A stretch of 64,000 bases of DNA, from positions 1-64,000 of the forward strand of contig JBGUNJ010000109.1 in NCBI GenBank assembly GCA_045117315.1. Direction: 5' to 3'. The DNA is from CAG-791 sp045117315. Lineage in GTDB: Bacteria > Bacillota > Clostridia > Lachnospirales > Lachnospiraceae. This document shows positions 35,126 through 44,272 of the stretch, one piece after another. Within the stretch, counting starts at the first letter, position 1; each line of letters begins with the position of its first letter. The position numbers and the translations under genes are program-made. The notes under the pieces are model-generated. The model was not told the origin of the DNA and made no database searches. It was given only the letters and a program-made list of their open reading frames with translations.

Positions 35126-36538
35126 ATGTCTTATAAGAAAATCACCGGTTTCCCCGAAGACTTCCTGTGGGGCGCAAGCTCCAGCGCTTTCCAGGTGGAA
35201 GGCGGCTGGAATGAAGGCGGCAAGGGCCTGTCCGTAGCTGACACAGCGTCCTTTGCGCACGCTGATAACTATGCGGATACCAAAGTTGCCGCGGACTTTT
35301 ACCACCGCTACAAAGAGGACATCGCCCTCATGGCGGAGCTCGGTCTGAAATCCTACCGCTTCTCCATTGCCTGGAGCCGCATTTTCCCCAACGGGGACGA
35401 CGCGGAACCGAACGAGGCCGGTCTCTCTTTTTACAGGGCTGTACTTGACGAGCTGAAAAAGTACGGGATCGAACCGATTGTCACGCTGTATCATTTTGAC
35501 CTTCCGCAGAGCCTGCAGGACCGTTTCGGCGGCTGGGTGGACCGCAGAACCATCGACGCGTTTGTACATTTCGCGGAAACCTGCTTTAAGGAATTCGGCA
35601 GGGACATACGTTACTGGCTCACCATCAACGAGCAGAATCTGATGGTCCGCAAGGAGGGTCTGATCCAGATTACGGAGCAGGATCCCGTAAAAAAGGAGAA
35701 GATCCGCCACCAGATGAACCATCACATGTTTCTCGCGAACGCGCTTGCCATCAAGGCGTGCCACCGGATCTGCCCCGATGCCAAAATCGGGCCGACCTTC
35801 GCGTATCTTCCCAGCTATCCCGCTTCCTGCAGACCGGAAGACATGATGGCTGCCCTCGAAGCGGACAATTACTACAACTACTATCTCACCGACGTCTACG
35901 TCTTCGGAAAATATCCTGAATACTATCTCCGTTTCCTGGATGAGCAGAATGCCATCCCGGAAATCCTGCCGGAAGATGAAGAGATTCTGGCCGGATCAAC
36001 ACCTGATTTTATCGGATTTAACTACTACCTGACTTATGCCGCGGAATACTGCCCCGAAGATGTCAAAGGGAACTATATTCATCTGCTCAAGCTCGTGGTT
36101 CCCGGACACTTCCGGTTCGTAGACAACCCGTACCTCAAGGCCAGTGAATACGGCTGGCAGATCGATCCGGTCGGATTCCGCCGTGCTTTGATGGAGCTCT
36201 ATCAGCGCTATCACCTTCCGTTGATGGTGACGGAAAACGGACTTGGTACACACGATGTGCTGGATGCGGACGGACAGGTCCACGACCAGTACAGAATCGA
36301 TTATCTGGATTCTCACCTGAAGCAGATGAAAAAGGCGGTCTGTGATGGTGTGCCGCTGATCTCCTACAACACCTGGACATTCATGGATGTGGTCAGTTCG
36401 AGCGACGGCTTCCAGAAACGTTATGGTCTCGTCTACGTCAACCGCGGGGAGCTCGACGAGAAAGATCTGCGCAGGATTAAGAAAGACAGCTTCTACTACT
36501 ATCAGAACCTGATTAAAGAGAATGGCGCTTCGATGTAA
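35126..36538 (+). CDS. Glycoside hydrolase family 1, 6-phospho-beta-glucosidase
   Basis: 470 residues, normal for GH1. It begins ITGFPEDFLWGASSSAFQVEGG, the family signature. The acid/base Glu lies in WLTINEQN (about 168-175; NEQN rather than the common NEPN or NEIN) and the nucleophile Glu in LMVTENGLG (about 368-376). It hydrolyses the phosphorylated beta-glucoside delivered by the PTS to glucose 6-phosphate and an aglycone or sugar. GAGAGG precedes the start. It is cotranscribed with the PTS gene and followed by a terminator. Confidence 0.92.
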   Translation: MSYKKITGFPEDFLWGASSSAFQVEGGWNEGGKGLSVADTASFAHADNYADTKVAADFYHRYKEDIALMAELGLKSYRFSIAWSRIFPNGDDAEPNEAGLSFYRAVLDELKKYGIEPIVTLYHFDLPQSLQDRFGGWVDRRTIDAFVHFAETCFKEFGRDIRYWLTINEQNLMVRKEGLIQITEQDPVKKEKIRHQMNHHMFLANALAIKACHRICPDAKIGPTFAYLPSYPASCRPEDMMAALEADNYYNYYLTDVYVFGKYPEYYLRFLDEQNAIPEILPEDEEILAGSTPDFIGFNYYLTYAAEYCPEDVKGNYIHLLKLVVPGHFRFVDNPYLKASEYGWQIDPVGFRRALMELYQRYHLPLMVTENGLGTHDVLDADGQVHDQYRIDYLDSHLKQMKKAVCDGVPLISYNTWTFMDVVSSSDGFQKRYGLVYVNRGELDEKDLRRIKKDSFYYYQNLIKENGASM

Positions 36539-36576
36539 AGCGTACGGATCCGTAGTTGACCAAAGCATCGATCAAA

Positions 36577-36615
36577 GCGGCTAACCGGCAGCACAAACCG
36601 GCTAGTCGCCTTTTT
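36577..36615 (+). terminator. Terminator after the glycosidase gene
   Basis: GCGGCTAACCGG (36577-36588) pairs with CCGGCTAGTCGC (36598-36609) with two mismatched positions and is followed by TTTTT. Confidence 0.7.
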
Positions 36616-36662
36616 AGGCAAAACGAGTTGTAACGCACCACAGCCATGATAAGGAGGTAATT

Positions 36663-37802
36663 ATGAAATTATTATTTGCTTCAGATTCGTTCAAGGGAAG
36701 CCTGACCAGCGAACAAACTGTAGCGCTCCTCACAAAAGCTGCCAATGAAGTATTCGGGTCCTGTGAAACCTCAGGTGTTCCGGTAGCGGATGGCGGCGAG
36801 GGAACGGTAGATGCGGTTATCGCAGCCGAGAATGGCAAGTTCATCAAAGTGCCGGTCCACGGCCCCCTGATGGAGGAAACTGAGGCGCAGTACGGTGTTT
36901 TCGGCACAGATAAGGCTGTCATTGAGATGGCTGCCGCATCGGGCCTTCCGATGGTTCCGGCCGAACTTCGCAATCCCCTAAACACCACGACATTCGGTAC
37001 CGGCGAGCTAATCCTGGACGCCCTTGAGAAAGGCTACCGCGATATTTCGATTGCGATTGGCGGGTCGGCGACCAACGATGGCGGCATGGGCTGCGCACGC
37101 GCGCTCGGCGTGAAGTTCCTCGACAAGGACGGCAAGGAACTCAAGGGTTTCGGCCGTGACCTCGACAAAATAGAGACGATCGACGTATCCGGCATGGATC
37201 CCAGGATGAAGGAAGCGAAAATCACGGTCATGTGCGACGTGACAAATCCCCTGTGCGGACCGGACGGGGCAACCTTTACCTTTGGCCCGCAGAAAGGCGC
37301 GACTCCCGAGATCAGGGAAAAGCTTGAGCACGGTATGTGCCGCTATCGTGATAAGATCCGCGATCTCTTTGGCATCGACTGCGACCAGATCCAGGGTGCC
37401 GGCGCAGCCGGTGGACTCGGCGCCGCGCTGAAGGTATTCTGCCTCGGCGAGATGAAGTCCGGTATCGACACCGTGCTCGATCTGATCCACTTTGACGAGA
37501 GACTTGAAGGCGTGGATCTCGTCGTGACGGGCGAGGGAAGAACGGACTGGCAGAGTTGTTTTGGCAAAGTCATGCAGGGCGTCGGTGTCCGTGCGAAGGC
37601 GAAGGGCGTACCGGTCCTGGGCCTGTCCGGGTCACTCGGGAAGAACGCCCTCGATATCTGTAACTACGGCGTTGGTTCGCTCATGACCACGGTCAACAGT
37701 CCCATGGCGCTCGAGGAAGCCCTCAACAGGGCTGAAGAGCTCTATTACGAAGGCGCGATCCGTATGTTTCGCTTTGTAAAGATCGGCATGGATATGAAAT
37801 AA
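36663..37802 (+). CDS. glxK: Glycerate kinase
   Basis: 379 residues, GlxK/GarK family (glycerate kinase type 1). It begins KLLFASDSFKGSLTS, and has VPVADGGEGTVDA and AIGGSATNDGGMGCARALG, plus VVTGEGRTDWQSCFGK near the end, all typical. It phosphorylates D-glycerate to 2-phosphoglycerate (or 3-phosphoglycerate). AAGGAGG sits 7 bases before the ATG. It probably works with the tartronate semialdehyde reductase encoded at 42269-43153 on the other strand, which makes D-glycerate. A terminator lies 34 bases past the stop. Confidence 0.93.
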   Translation: MKLLFASDSFKGSLTSEQTVALLTKAANEVFGSCETSGVPVADGGEGTVDAVIAAENGKFIKVPVHGPLMEETEAQYGVFGTDKAVIEMAAASGLPMVPAELRNPLNTTTFGTGELILDALEKGYRDISIAIGGSATNDGGMGCARALGVKFLDKDGKELKGFGRDLDKIETIDVSGMDPRMKEAKITVMCDVTNPLCGPDGATFTFGPQKGATPEIREKLEHGMCRYRDKIRDLFGIDCDQIQGAGAAGGLGAALKVFCLGEMKSGIDTVLDLIHFDERLEGVDLVVTGEGRTDWQSCFGKVMQGVGVRAKAKGVPVLGLSGSLGKNALDICNYGVGSLMTTVNSPMALEEALNRAEELYYEGAIRMFRFVKIGMDMK

Positions 37803-37835
37803 CGAAACAAAAAAGACGTCAATCGAAACCACTTG

Positions 37836-37879
37836 AAGGAGAAAGTCCCGGAGAAGCCGTGATTTTCTCCTTCTTTTTT
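37836..37879 (+). terminator. Terminator after glycerate kinase
   Basis: AAGGAGAAA (37836-37844) pairs with TTTCTCCTT (37864-37872), followed by CTTTTTT. Confidence 0.7.
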
Positions 37880-37913
37880 CACATCAAAGATGTACGACGG
37901 GAAGGGTAAAGAC

Positions 37914-37959
37914 AGCGCCCGGGCTGTACAGGAACTGTTTTCCTCACTACCCGGGCGCT
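37914..37959 (-). terminator. Terminator downstream of hydA
   Basis: AGCGCCCGGG (37914-37923) pairs perfectly with CCCGGGCGCT (37950-37959), 36 bases beyond the hydA stop. A T-rich stretch follows weakly on the minus strand (GTCTTTACC). Confidence 0.6.
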
Positions 37960-37995
37960 CCATTTTGTTATCTTTTTTTGCTCAGTTACAGCTCT

Positions 37996-39744
37996 TTATC
38001 TCAGTAAGTCCTGACGGTTGAAATATCTCGTGTGCAGCAGCTTGTGGGATTTTTCACCGCAGGGTTCTCCAAGATAGGTCTCGTACACCTTCGCGATGGC
38101 CGGATTGTTGTGGGACTGCTGCTGCGGGAGCGCCGCCGCCGCGGCATAGATCGCCTTCTTTCTCTCCTCCATTTTCTTCCAGGTCTTCGGCGGGTTTCCG
38201 CCGCCGCCGATGCAGCCGCCCGGACAGGCCATGATCTCAATGAACTGCCAGCTGCACTGCCCGCTCTTCACCTTCTCCACCACCTTCTGCGCGTTGGCGA
38301 TGCCGTGGGCGACGGCCACCCGGACCACGGTGCCGTTGATGTCGACGGAAGCCTCCTTCACACCCTCGAACCCGCGGACCGGCTCATAGTCCAGATTCTC
38401 CATCTCGTTTCCGGTGAGGACCTTGTACACCGTACGGAGAGCCGCTTCCATGACGCCGCCGGTGGCGCCGAAAATGAGTCCCGCGCCGGAACCAAGGCCG
38501 AAAGGATCGTCAAACTCGGTTTCGTTCAGGTTTTTGAAGTCGATGCCGCCGGTGCGGATCATCCTTGCCAGCTCCTGGACCGTGATGGAGATATCCACGT
38601 CCTGATAGCCGCTGTCGTTCATTTCCGGCCGCTGACACTCGAACTTCTTGGCCGTGCAGGGCATGACGGACACGCTGCAGATCTCCGCCGGGTCAATGCC
38701 TTCCCGCTCCGCGAACCAGGTCTTGATCATGGCACCGAACATCTGCTGCGGGGATTTCGCCGTGGAGAGGTGGTCCGTCATCTTCGGCTCGTAGGTCTCG
38801 AGGTATTTCACCCAGGCAGGGCAGCAGGAGGTGAACATGGGCAGGGGTTTGTCCTCCGCGTCCGTCTGTCCGGAGGCATGCGTCTTCAGGCGCTGCAGCA
38901 GTTCGGTCCCTTCCTCCATGATTGTGAGGTCCGCGGAGAAGTCGGCGTCGAAGACCTTGTAGAAGCCCAGGCGCTTCAAGGCCGTCACCAGCCTTCCGGT
39001 GCTCACGGTGCCCGGCTCTTCTCCCAGGGCCTCCGCCAGTGTAACGCGGACGGACGGAGCAACTTGAATGATCATCTTCTTCCCGGCAGCCATCTGGTCC
39101 AGCAGCCTGTTCGTATAGTAGTTCACCGTCAGGGCACCGGTCGGGCAGTACTGCACACACTGGCCGCAGTTGATGCAGTTGGTGTCCGCGAGGAGTTCCC
39201 CGTAAGCCGGGGCGATCAGCGTATGGAAACCGCGGTTCTCCTTGGAGAGGACGTTCACCTTCTGGATCTCGTTGCAGACCTCGAGGCACCTTCCGCAGAG
39301 GATGCAGAGTTTCGGATTCCGCAGGATTGAGGGAGAGCTCCAGTCGTCCGGCTGGCTGCGGAGCTGCAGATCATAGCGGTTCTCATTGTGGAGCCCCAGG
39401 GTCTGGGAAAGTTTCTGCAGGTCGCACTCGCCGTTCTTGGCGCAGACCAGGCAGTTCTGGGGGTGCCTCGCGAAGATCAACTCCAACAGGTTCCGGCGCG
39501 CCTTCAGTACCTTCGGGGAGGCTGTATGAACTACCATTCCCTCGGACACCGGGGTGGAACAGGATGTCGGCAGCTGCCGCATGCCTTCGACTTCCACTAT
39601 GCAGATGCGGCAGTTGGCCTTTATTCCCAGATCTTCATGATAACAGAGCGTGGGAATATTGATGCTCGCCTGCTTCGCAGCGTTCAGGATCGTTGTTCCT
39701 TCTTCGACACAGATCTTCTGGCCGTCTATCGTCAGATTCACCAT
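37996..39744 (-). CDS. hydA: [FeFe] hydrogenase catalytic subunit, NADH-linked (HydA type)
   Basis: 582 residues from the ATG at 39744. It has an N-terminal [2Fe-2S] ferredoxin domain (CYHEDLGIKANCRIC ... CSTPV), the His-Cys cluster (HPQNCLVCAKNGECDLQ) and two [4Fe-4S] sets (CILCGRCLEVC, CINCGQCVQYC). The H-cluster domain follows with L1 TSCCPAW, L2 MPCTAKK and L3 EIMACPGGCIGGGG. It makes H2 from reduced ferredoxin/NADH in trimeric bifurcating enzymes. It overlaps the HydB stop (TGATG), so HydC-HydB-HydA are coupled. Maturases (HydE/F/G) are not in the window. Confidence 0.93.
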   Translation of the reverse strand: MVNLTIDGQKICVEEGTTILNAAKQASINIPTLCYHEDLGIKANCRICIVEVEGMRQLPTSCSTPVSEGMVVHTASPKVLKARRNLLELIFARHPQNCLVCAKNGECDLQKLSQTLGLHNENRYDLQLRSQPDDWSSPSILRNPKLCILCGRCLEVCNEIQKVNVLSKENRGFHTLIAPAYGELLADTNCINCGQCVQYCPTGALTVNYYTNRLLDQMAAGKKMIIQVAPSVRVTLAEALGEEPGTVSTGRLVTALKRLGFYKVFDADFSADLTIMEEGTELLQRLKTHASGQTDAEDKPLPMFTSCCPAWVKYLETYEPKMTDHLSTAKSPQQMFGAMIKTWFAEREGIDPAEICSVSVMPCTAKKFECQRPEMNDSGYQDVDISITVQELARMIRTGGIDFKNLNETEFDDPFGLGSGAGLIFGATGGVMEAALRTVYKVLTGNEMENLDYEPVRGFEGVKEASVDINGTVVRVAVAHGIANAQKVVEKVKSGQCSWQFIEIMACPGGCIGGGGNPPKTWKKMEERKKAIYAAAAALPQQQSHNNPAIAKVYETYLGEPCGEKSHKLLHTRYFNRQDLLR

Positions 39745-41075
39745 CACTTATTTTCCTCCCTTCTCTGTCTGCGATGCTCCACCGAGCAGACCCTGCAGTA
39801 ATCCCTGTCGATGTGGTGCAGGTATTCCCTGCGGAAATTCCGGATACTGGACAGGACCGGCACAGATGTGGAGACGCCCAGCCCGCAGAGCGAGGTGAGC
39901 TGCATAGTCTCGCAGAGCTCTTCAATCTGGTCCAAATCTTCAATGCCGCCCCGGCCTTCCGCGATCCGCTTCACCAGGTTGTAGAGCTGCTGGCCGCCTT
40001 CCCGGCAGGGGGTGCACTTGCCGCAGGACTCGTGGCGGAAGAAATCCAGGTTGTTCAGCACCACGTCCACGATGCAGTTGCTGTCGTCCACGACCAGGAT
40101 CGTGCCGCAGCCCAGCCTGCCGCCGGAGGCGGAGACCGTGTCGATGTCCAGGTTCATGTCGATCTGGCCGGGATTGATGATGGCACCGGAGGTTCCGCCC
40201 GTCTGCACGCAGAGGAGCTTCTTTCCGTCCTGGATACCTCCGCAGACCTCATAGATGATGTCCTTCAGGTTCACGCCCATGGGGAATTCGAAGACCCCGC
40301 GCCGCTCCACGTTACCGCAGACCGTAAACAGTTTGGTCCCCGGGCTGTTTTCCGTTCCGAACTGCCTGAACCACTCTGCGCCCCGGTCGAGGATGAGCGA
40401 GACGTTGGCAAGGGTCTCCACGTTGTTCAGCATGGTGGGTTTTCCGAACAGGCCCTTGATGCTGGGGAATGGCGGACGGAAGCGCGGTTCGCCGCGTTTT
40501 CCCTCGATGGACTCGAACAGAGCCGTCTCTTCACCGCACACATAGGCACCGGCGCCGGAGCGGAACTTGATCTCAAAGTCATAACCGCTGCCCATCATGT
40601 TTTTGCCCAGATATCCAAGGCGCTCCGCGTCCTCCAGGGCAGCCTGCATGACAGGGAAGATGTAGGTGTACTCCGCGCGGAGATACACATAGCCCACATG
40701 GGCGCCCACGGCCTTGCCGCAGATCGCCATGCCCTCGAACACGGAACAGGGGTCACTGGAAAGAAGGATCCTGTCCTTGTTGGTCCCCGGTTCCCCTTCG
40801 TCCGCGTTGCAGACGATGTAGCGGACCGGGTCAGCCGCTGTGCCGGTAAACTGCATCTTCCTCCAGGTGGGGAAACCCGCGCCGCCCCTGCCGCGGAGAC
40901 CTGACTCCTTCACTACTTCGATGATCTCCGAAGGCTCCATGGCGAGCGCCTTTTTTAATCCCTCAAATCCGCCGTGCGCCGCGTAGTCCGCCGCACTGTT
41001 CGGATCAATGACCCCCCGGTTCCGGAGAAGGTTCCGCACTTCTTTGATCTCTTTCTTCTGCATCACTTCTGTCAC
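39744..41075 (-). CDS. hydB: NADH-binding flavoprotein subunit of the hydrogenase (HydB/NuoF-like)
   Basis: 443 residues from a GTG at 41075 (GGGGAGGT upstream). The NADH- and FMN-binding segments are GLRGRGGAGFPTWRKM, NADEGEPGTNKDR and AYVCGEETALFESIEG. The C-terminal [4Fe-4S] motif is ESCGKCTPCREG. It transfers electrons between NAD(H) and the iron-sulfur chain. It is shorter than typical HydB (about 600), lacking the N-terminal thioredoxin-like [2Fe-2S] domain and the C-terminal two-cluster ferredoxin domain; only a trace (DRDYCRVC) remains at the end. In size it resembles NuoF. Confidence 0.9.
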   Translation of the reverse strand: MTEVMQKKEIKEVRNLLRNRGVIDPNSAADYAAHGGFEGLKKALAMEPSEIIEVVKESGLRGRGGAGFPTWRKMQFTGTAADPVRYIVCNADEGEPGTNKDRILLSSDPCSVFEGMAICGKAVGAHVGYVYLRAEYTYIFPVMQAALEDAERLGYLGKNMMGSGYDFEIKFRSGAGAYVCGEETALFESIEGKRGEPRFRPPFPSIKGLFGKPTMLNNVETLANVSLILDRGAEWFRQFGTENSPGTKLFTVCGNVERRGVFEFPMGVNLKDIIYEVCGGIQDGKKLLCVQTGGTSGAIINPGQIDMNLDIDTVSASGGRLGCGTILVVDDSNCIVDVVLNNLDFFRHESCGKCTPCREGGQQLYNLVKRIAEGRGGIEDLDQIEELCETMQLTSLCGLGVSTSVPVLSSIRNFRREYLHHIDRDYCRVCSVEHRRQRREENK

Positions 41076-41079
41076 GGCT

Positions 41080-41580
41080 TCATACCTCCCCTCTGATGTA
41101 CTGTTTGATGATGTCCCGGACGCTCTCCGGCGTCAGGTTGCTGTATGCCCTGTCATTGATCATGATGGCCGGGGAATTCTCACAGAGCCCCAGACAGGGA
41201 CAGTATTCCAGAGTGAAACGGCCGTCCTCCGACGTCTCCCCAATCTCCAGGTGCAGCAGGTCACGGATCGCGTCGACCACTTCCTGCGCCCCGTGGACAT
41301 GACAGGGCGCGCTCTTGCACATGCGGATGATGTATTTCCCCTGGGGCTTCACCGAGAGCATTGCGTAAAAAGTCACAAAGCTGTACACCTGGTTCCGCGG
41401 AATGTTCATCTCCCGGGCGATCACGGTGATCACCGCTTTTGACAGCGCCGGAACGATGGCCTGCACACGGATCAGCACCATTGTCAGCATGTCCGGGCGG
41501 TTCCGGTATTCCGCTGCGATCGCTGCTACCTGCACCAGCTTGGAAGCCGGTGTCTTCATAACATAGTTTTCCTTGGCCAT
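41080..41580 (-). CDS. hydC: Thioredoxin-like [2Fe-2S] subunit of the hydrogenase (HydC/NuoE-like)
   Basis: 166 residues. It is the NuoE/HydC fold with the four cluster cysteines in CKSAPCHVHG and CPCLGLCENSP. The helical N-terminal part (AIVPALSKAVITVIAREMNI PRNQVYSFVTFYAM) is typical. It passes electrons to HydB. AAGGAGG lies 8 bases before the ATG. It begins the hydCBA cluster, about 120 bases after the DUF296 gene, with no clear terminator between, so the hydrogenase may be cotranscribed with the sugar-acid genes. Confidence 0.9.
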   Translation of the reverse strand: MAKENYVMKTPASKLVQVAAIAAEYRNRPDMLTMVLIRVQAIVPALSKAVITVIAREMNIPRNQVYSFVTFYAMLSVKPQGKYIIRMCKSAPCHVHGAQEVVDAIRDLLHLEIGETSEDGRFTLEYCPCLGLCENSPAIMINDRAYSNLTPESVRDIIKQYIRGEV

Positions 41581-41700
41581 GTCTCCTCCTTAACGGTCTG
41601 GCCCGCGCCGTTCACCAGTGTAGCGGATCCGGCCCGGGCGGTTAACGGATATTATTTACGGTTTACATCGGACATCAAAACAGGTTGGATCGGAATCCGG

Positions 41701-42132
41701 TTATTTCGCGCAGATCTGATTTACACCTTTTTCATTGGGATAACGGTGAATGCTCATCTCCAGCAGCTCCTGTATAACGAGCTCACCCAGATACAGAATG
41801 CGGCAGCCTTTCAGAACATGACCGGCATATGCCTGGTTTCTGTCAGCGATCACACAATGGATATGGGGTTCTCCGTCACAGATAAATCCGTCGACAGAAG
41901 CGACTTCCAGCGGTACGTCTGTTTTTTTATCAATGTAGATCTCAGCCGGATAGCCTGTCCCGGCGATCATGTGCAGGGCGGAGCGGTCAAAAGTGGCAAT
42001 ACCGCTTACAACCACAGCGTTCTCGATCCTTTGTTCCCGTATCAGTGTTTCAATGGTCTCCAGGAGATCCTCTCCCTGCACCAGCTTGACGACAAATGTC
42101 CTTCCGGTCCGCTCTGAAATGAAAGCTTCCAT
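41701..42132 (-). CDS. PPC/DUF296-domain protein
   Basis: 143 residues from the ATG at 42132 (AAGGAG upstream). The PPC (DUF296) fold is recognised by FVVKLVQGEDLLETIETLIREQRIENAVVVSGIATFD and the metal-site-like GEPHIHCVIADRNQAYAGHV with His and Cys residues. Bacterial stand-alone members are trimeric and of unclear function; some fused to AT-hooks bind DNA in plants. Here the gene sits in a sugar-acid operon after tartronate semialdehyde reductase, so a catalytic or sensory role for a small metabolite is possible. Confidence 0.8.
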   Translation of the reverse strand: MEAFISERTGRTFVVKLVQGEDLLETIETLIREQRIENAVVVSGIATFDRSALHMIAGTGYPAEIYIDKKTDVPLEVASVDGFICDGEPHIHCVIADRNQAYAGHVLKGCRILYLGELVIQELLEMSIHRYPNEKGVNQICAK

Positions 42133-42165
42133 AGCATTCTCCTTTCCTGACACTAAAAATAATTT

Positions 42166-42212
42166 CGACCTGTACGGTCATAGTGCTTTGTCGACTGTGG
42201 CCATACAGGTCG
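42166..42212 (-). terminator. Intercistronic hairpin between garR and the DUF296 gene
   Basis: CGACCTGTA (42166-42174) pairs with TACAGGTCG (42204-42212), and the stem continues imperfectly inward (GGtCAtAGT/ACTgTGgCC). It could be a partial terminator or an mRNA processing site that lowers expression of downstream genes. Confidence 0.55.
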
Positions 42213-42268
42213 TAAATACTCAGGCTTCTCCCGGACAAGATCAATGGGTTCTCGATGATCCGCCCTGA

Positions 42269-43153
42269 TCAGCGGCCAATCTTGATATCCGCGAGATATT
42301 CATAATACTGCGCGATCGCGCTGTGATCCTTCTGTCCGCCCTCATGGCTGTGCATCCACTGCAGAATCTCCTGTACATTAGCTGTCATCGGGACAGGAGC
42401 GCCGACGCTGTGCGCGCAGTCAAGCGCGTTGTTGAGATCTTTGATATGAAGGTCGATCCTGAAACCGGGGGCGTCGTTTCCCTCGATCATCATCGGTGCC
42501 TTCGCATCCATGACGGTGGATCCCGCAAGGCCGCCGCGGATCGCCGCGAATACGAGGTTCGGGTCGACACCGGCCTTCTGAGCCAGGGTCAGCGCCTCTG
42601 CCAGTGCCTGGATGTTGCAGGCGACGATGATCTGGTTGGCAAGCTTGGTGGTATTGCCAGCGCCTACATCTCCGCACAGGACGACGGAAGCACCCATGGT
42701 CTCGAGAAGAGGTTTGAACCTGTCAAACACTTCTTTTTTACCGCCTACCATGAAGGAAAGTGTGCCGTCAACAGCCTTGGGCTGTCCGCCGGACACAGGC
42801 GCGTCGAGCATATCGATGCCCTTCTTCTCCAGTTCCGCGTAGATTTCCTTGGAAGCCACGGGGTTGATGGAACTCATATCGATAAAAGTTGTCCCGGGAC
42901 GCATCAGGGAAGCAACGCCACCCTCCCCGAGCATGACGCTCTTTACATGAGGGGAATTGGGCAGCATGGTAAGAACCACGTCACAGGTCTTTCCGATCTC
43001 TTCATTATCCGATGCTTTTGCTCCGCATGCGACGACTTCCTCCACTGCTGCCTTGTTGAAGTCATTGACCAGAAGGTCCGTATATCCGCCCTTAAGAATA
43101 TTTTTTGCCATAGGCTTTCCCATGATGCCCAGGCCGATCATTCCGATTTTCAT
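42269..43153 (-). CDS. garR: 2-hydroxy-3-oxopropionate (tartronate semialdehyde) reductase
   Basis: 294 residues of the beta-hydroxyacid dehydrogenase family. It has the NAD(P)-binding GMIGLGIMGKPMAKN, the substrate-binding DAPVSGGQPKA and the catalytic Lys region GAGNTTKLANQIIVA. It reduces tartronate semialdehyde to D-glycerate, the substrate of the glycerate kinase at 36663-37802. GGAGG lies before the ATG. Other family members (3-hydroxyisobutyrate dehydrogenase) cannot be excluded, but the kinase nearby favours this call. Confidence 0.88.
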   Translation of the reverse strand: MKIGMIGLGIMGKPMAKNILKGGYTDLLVNDFNKAAVEEVVACGAKASDNEEIGKTCDVVLTMLPNSPHVKSVMLGEGGVASLMRPGTTFIDMSSINPVASKEIYAELEKKGIDMLDAPVSGGQPKAVDGTLSFMVGGKKEVFDRFKPLLETMGASVVLCGDVGAGNTTKLANQIIVACNIQALAEALTLAQKAGVDPNLVFAAIRGGLAGSTVMDAKAPMMIEGNDAPGFRIDLHIKDLNNALDCAHSVGAPVPMTANVQEILQWMHSHEGGQKDHSAIAQYYEYLADIKIGR

Positions 43154-43355
43154 TCCTTTTTCCTCCGCTCGCTGTATAACCTTGTTTTGTTGAAATCCTT
43201 TTTAGATCAGAAGACTTACCCCTTTGAATACCAATGGAATAAGTCCTCTGATGCCTTTTTCGATTCCCTGTGTCAAAAGAGACCTTTTTTGTCCGGTGAG
43301 TTGTTTTTTCTTCTTTATGCCGGAAGATATGCCCTCTGATATAGGGGATTATTCT

Positions 43356-44084
43356 TTATTTTGTCGTGATGACGAGATCCTTGTAGTAGGTCTCCAGTTC
43401 TTCGATGATCTTGTGTGCATAGCCGGTGCCGAACATGCTGCAGCCGATGGTCAGACCCATGATGGTCTGCTCAGTCAGGTTGACGGTTCCCATCGCAGAG
43501 AATTTCAGCTTGATGTTCGAGGGAACGTTCGCTTTCATGATGTGCATGGCGTGAAGGTCCGCGACGCCGCTGCGGCCGCTTGCCGCCTTGACGAAGTCGA
43601 CTCCCGCCTCAGCCGCACACTTCGCGCCGTCCGCGATCTGCTGGTCGTTAAGGAAGGTTGTCTCCAGGATAGCCTTCATGTCATAGCCGTAGTGATGGGC
43701 AACCTTGCAGACTTCACTGATATCATTGGTAAACTCTTTGAGCTCGCCGCCGCGAAGAAGTCCGATATTGACGACCATGTCGACACAGGCGGGACGGCCT
43801 TCCAGGAACTTGCAATACTCTTCAACCTGATAGACCTTCATCTTCGTAGAAGCACAGCCGACAGGGAAGGAAGGGCAGATGCCTGTCTCGATATCTGTAT
43901 CCATCAATCTCTCCTTGACGAGGGGGATCCAGTAAGGATTGCAGTGCACGCCGCTGACGTTGTATTTCACAGCAAGTTTCAGGTGGTTCTCGACCTGCTC
44001 CCTGGTCACATCAGGGCTCAGCATCGCATAGTCAAAAATTTTGCCAAGGTTCTGTCTGTTGTACTCTTTGCCGTTAATGATCAT
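43356..44084 (-). CDS. DeoC-like class I aldolase
   Basis: 242 residues from ATG 44084 (AAAGGAG upstream). It is related to deoxyribose-phosphate aldolase: the Schiff-base Lys lies in DMKAILET and the second Lys in DFVKAASGRSG. The latter replaces the usual KTSTG with KAASG, so the substrate may differ from deoxyribose 5-phosphate. No deoB, pdp or deoxyribose kinase lies nearby. Its position between a 3-hydroxyacyl-CoA-dehydrogenase-like enzyme and GarR suggests it cleaves a keto sugar acid intermediate. That role is inference. Confidence 0.8.
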   Translation of the reverse strand: MIINGKEYNRQNLGKIFDYAMLSPDVTREQVENHLKLAVKYNVSGVHCNPYWIPLVKERLMDTDIETGICPSFPVGCASTKMKVYQVEEYCKFLEGRPACVDMVVNIGLLRGGELKEFTNDISEVCKVAHHYGYDMKAILETTFLNDQQIADGAKCAAEAGVDFVKAASGRSGVADLHAMHIMKANVPSNIKLKFSAMGTVNLTEQTIMGLTIGCSMFGTGYAHKIIEELETYYKDLVITTK

Positions 44085-44272
44085 TTTTTCTCCTTTCCGG
44101 GCGCTGTGCGCCAACCTGTCTGTTTTCTTTTAACGGTTTATATTACTTTGTTTTTAAATCGATTCGATGATCGGTTCAAAATACTGCGATTTAACTGTTG
44201 TGTTTTAAAAATTGCAATTCCATACTGCGGTTTTAAAAGGCAGCGCTTTCTCTGGAAGATCCGCCGAAGGCA

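Noticed and set aside
38032..39330. Long plus-strand open frame over the hydrogenase gene
   Set aside because: It is a GC-rich shadow: the minus strand has clear iron-sulfur and H-cluster motifs, while this frame is rich in His, Arg and Ala with no domain.
40012..40545. Plus-strand frames over hydB
   Set aside because: They are shadows of the flavoprotein gene, whose NADH, FMN and Fe-S motifs are unambiguous.
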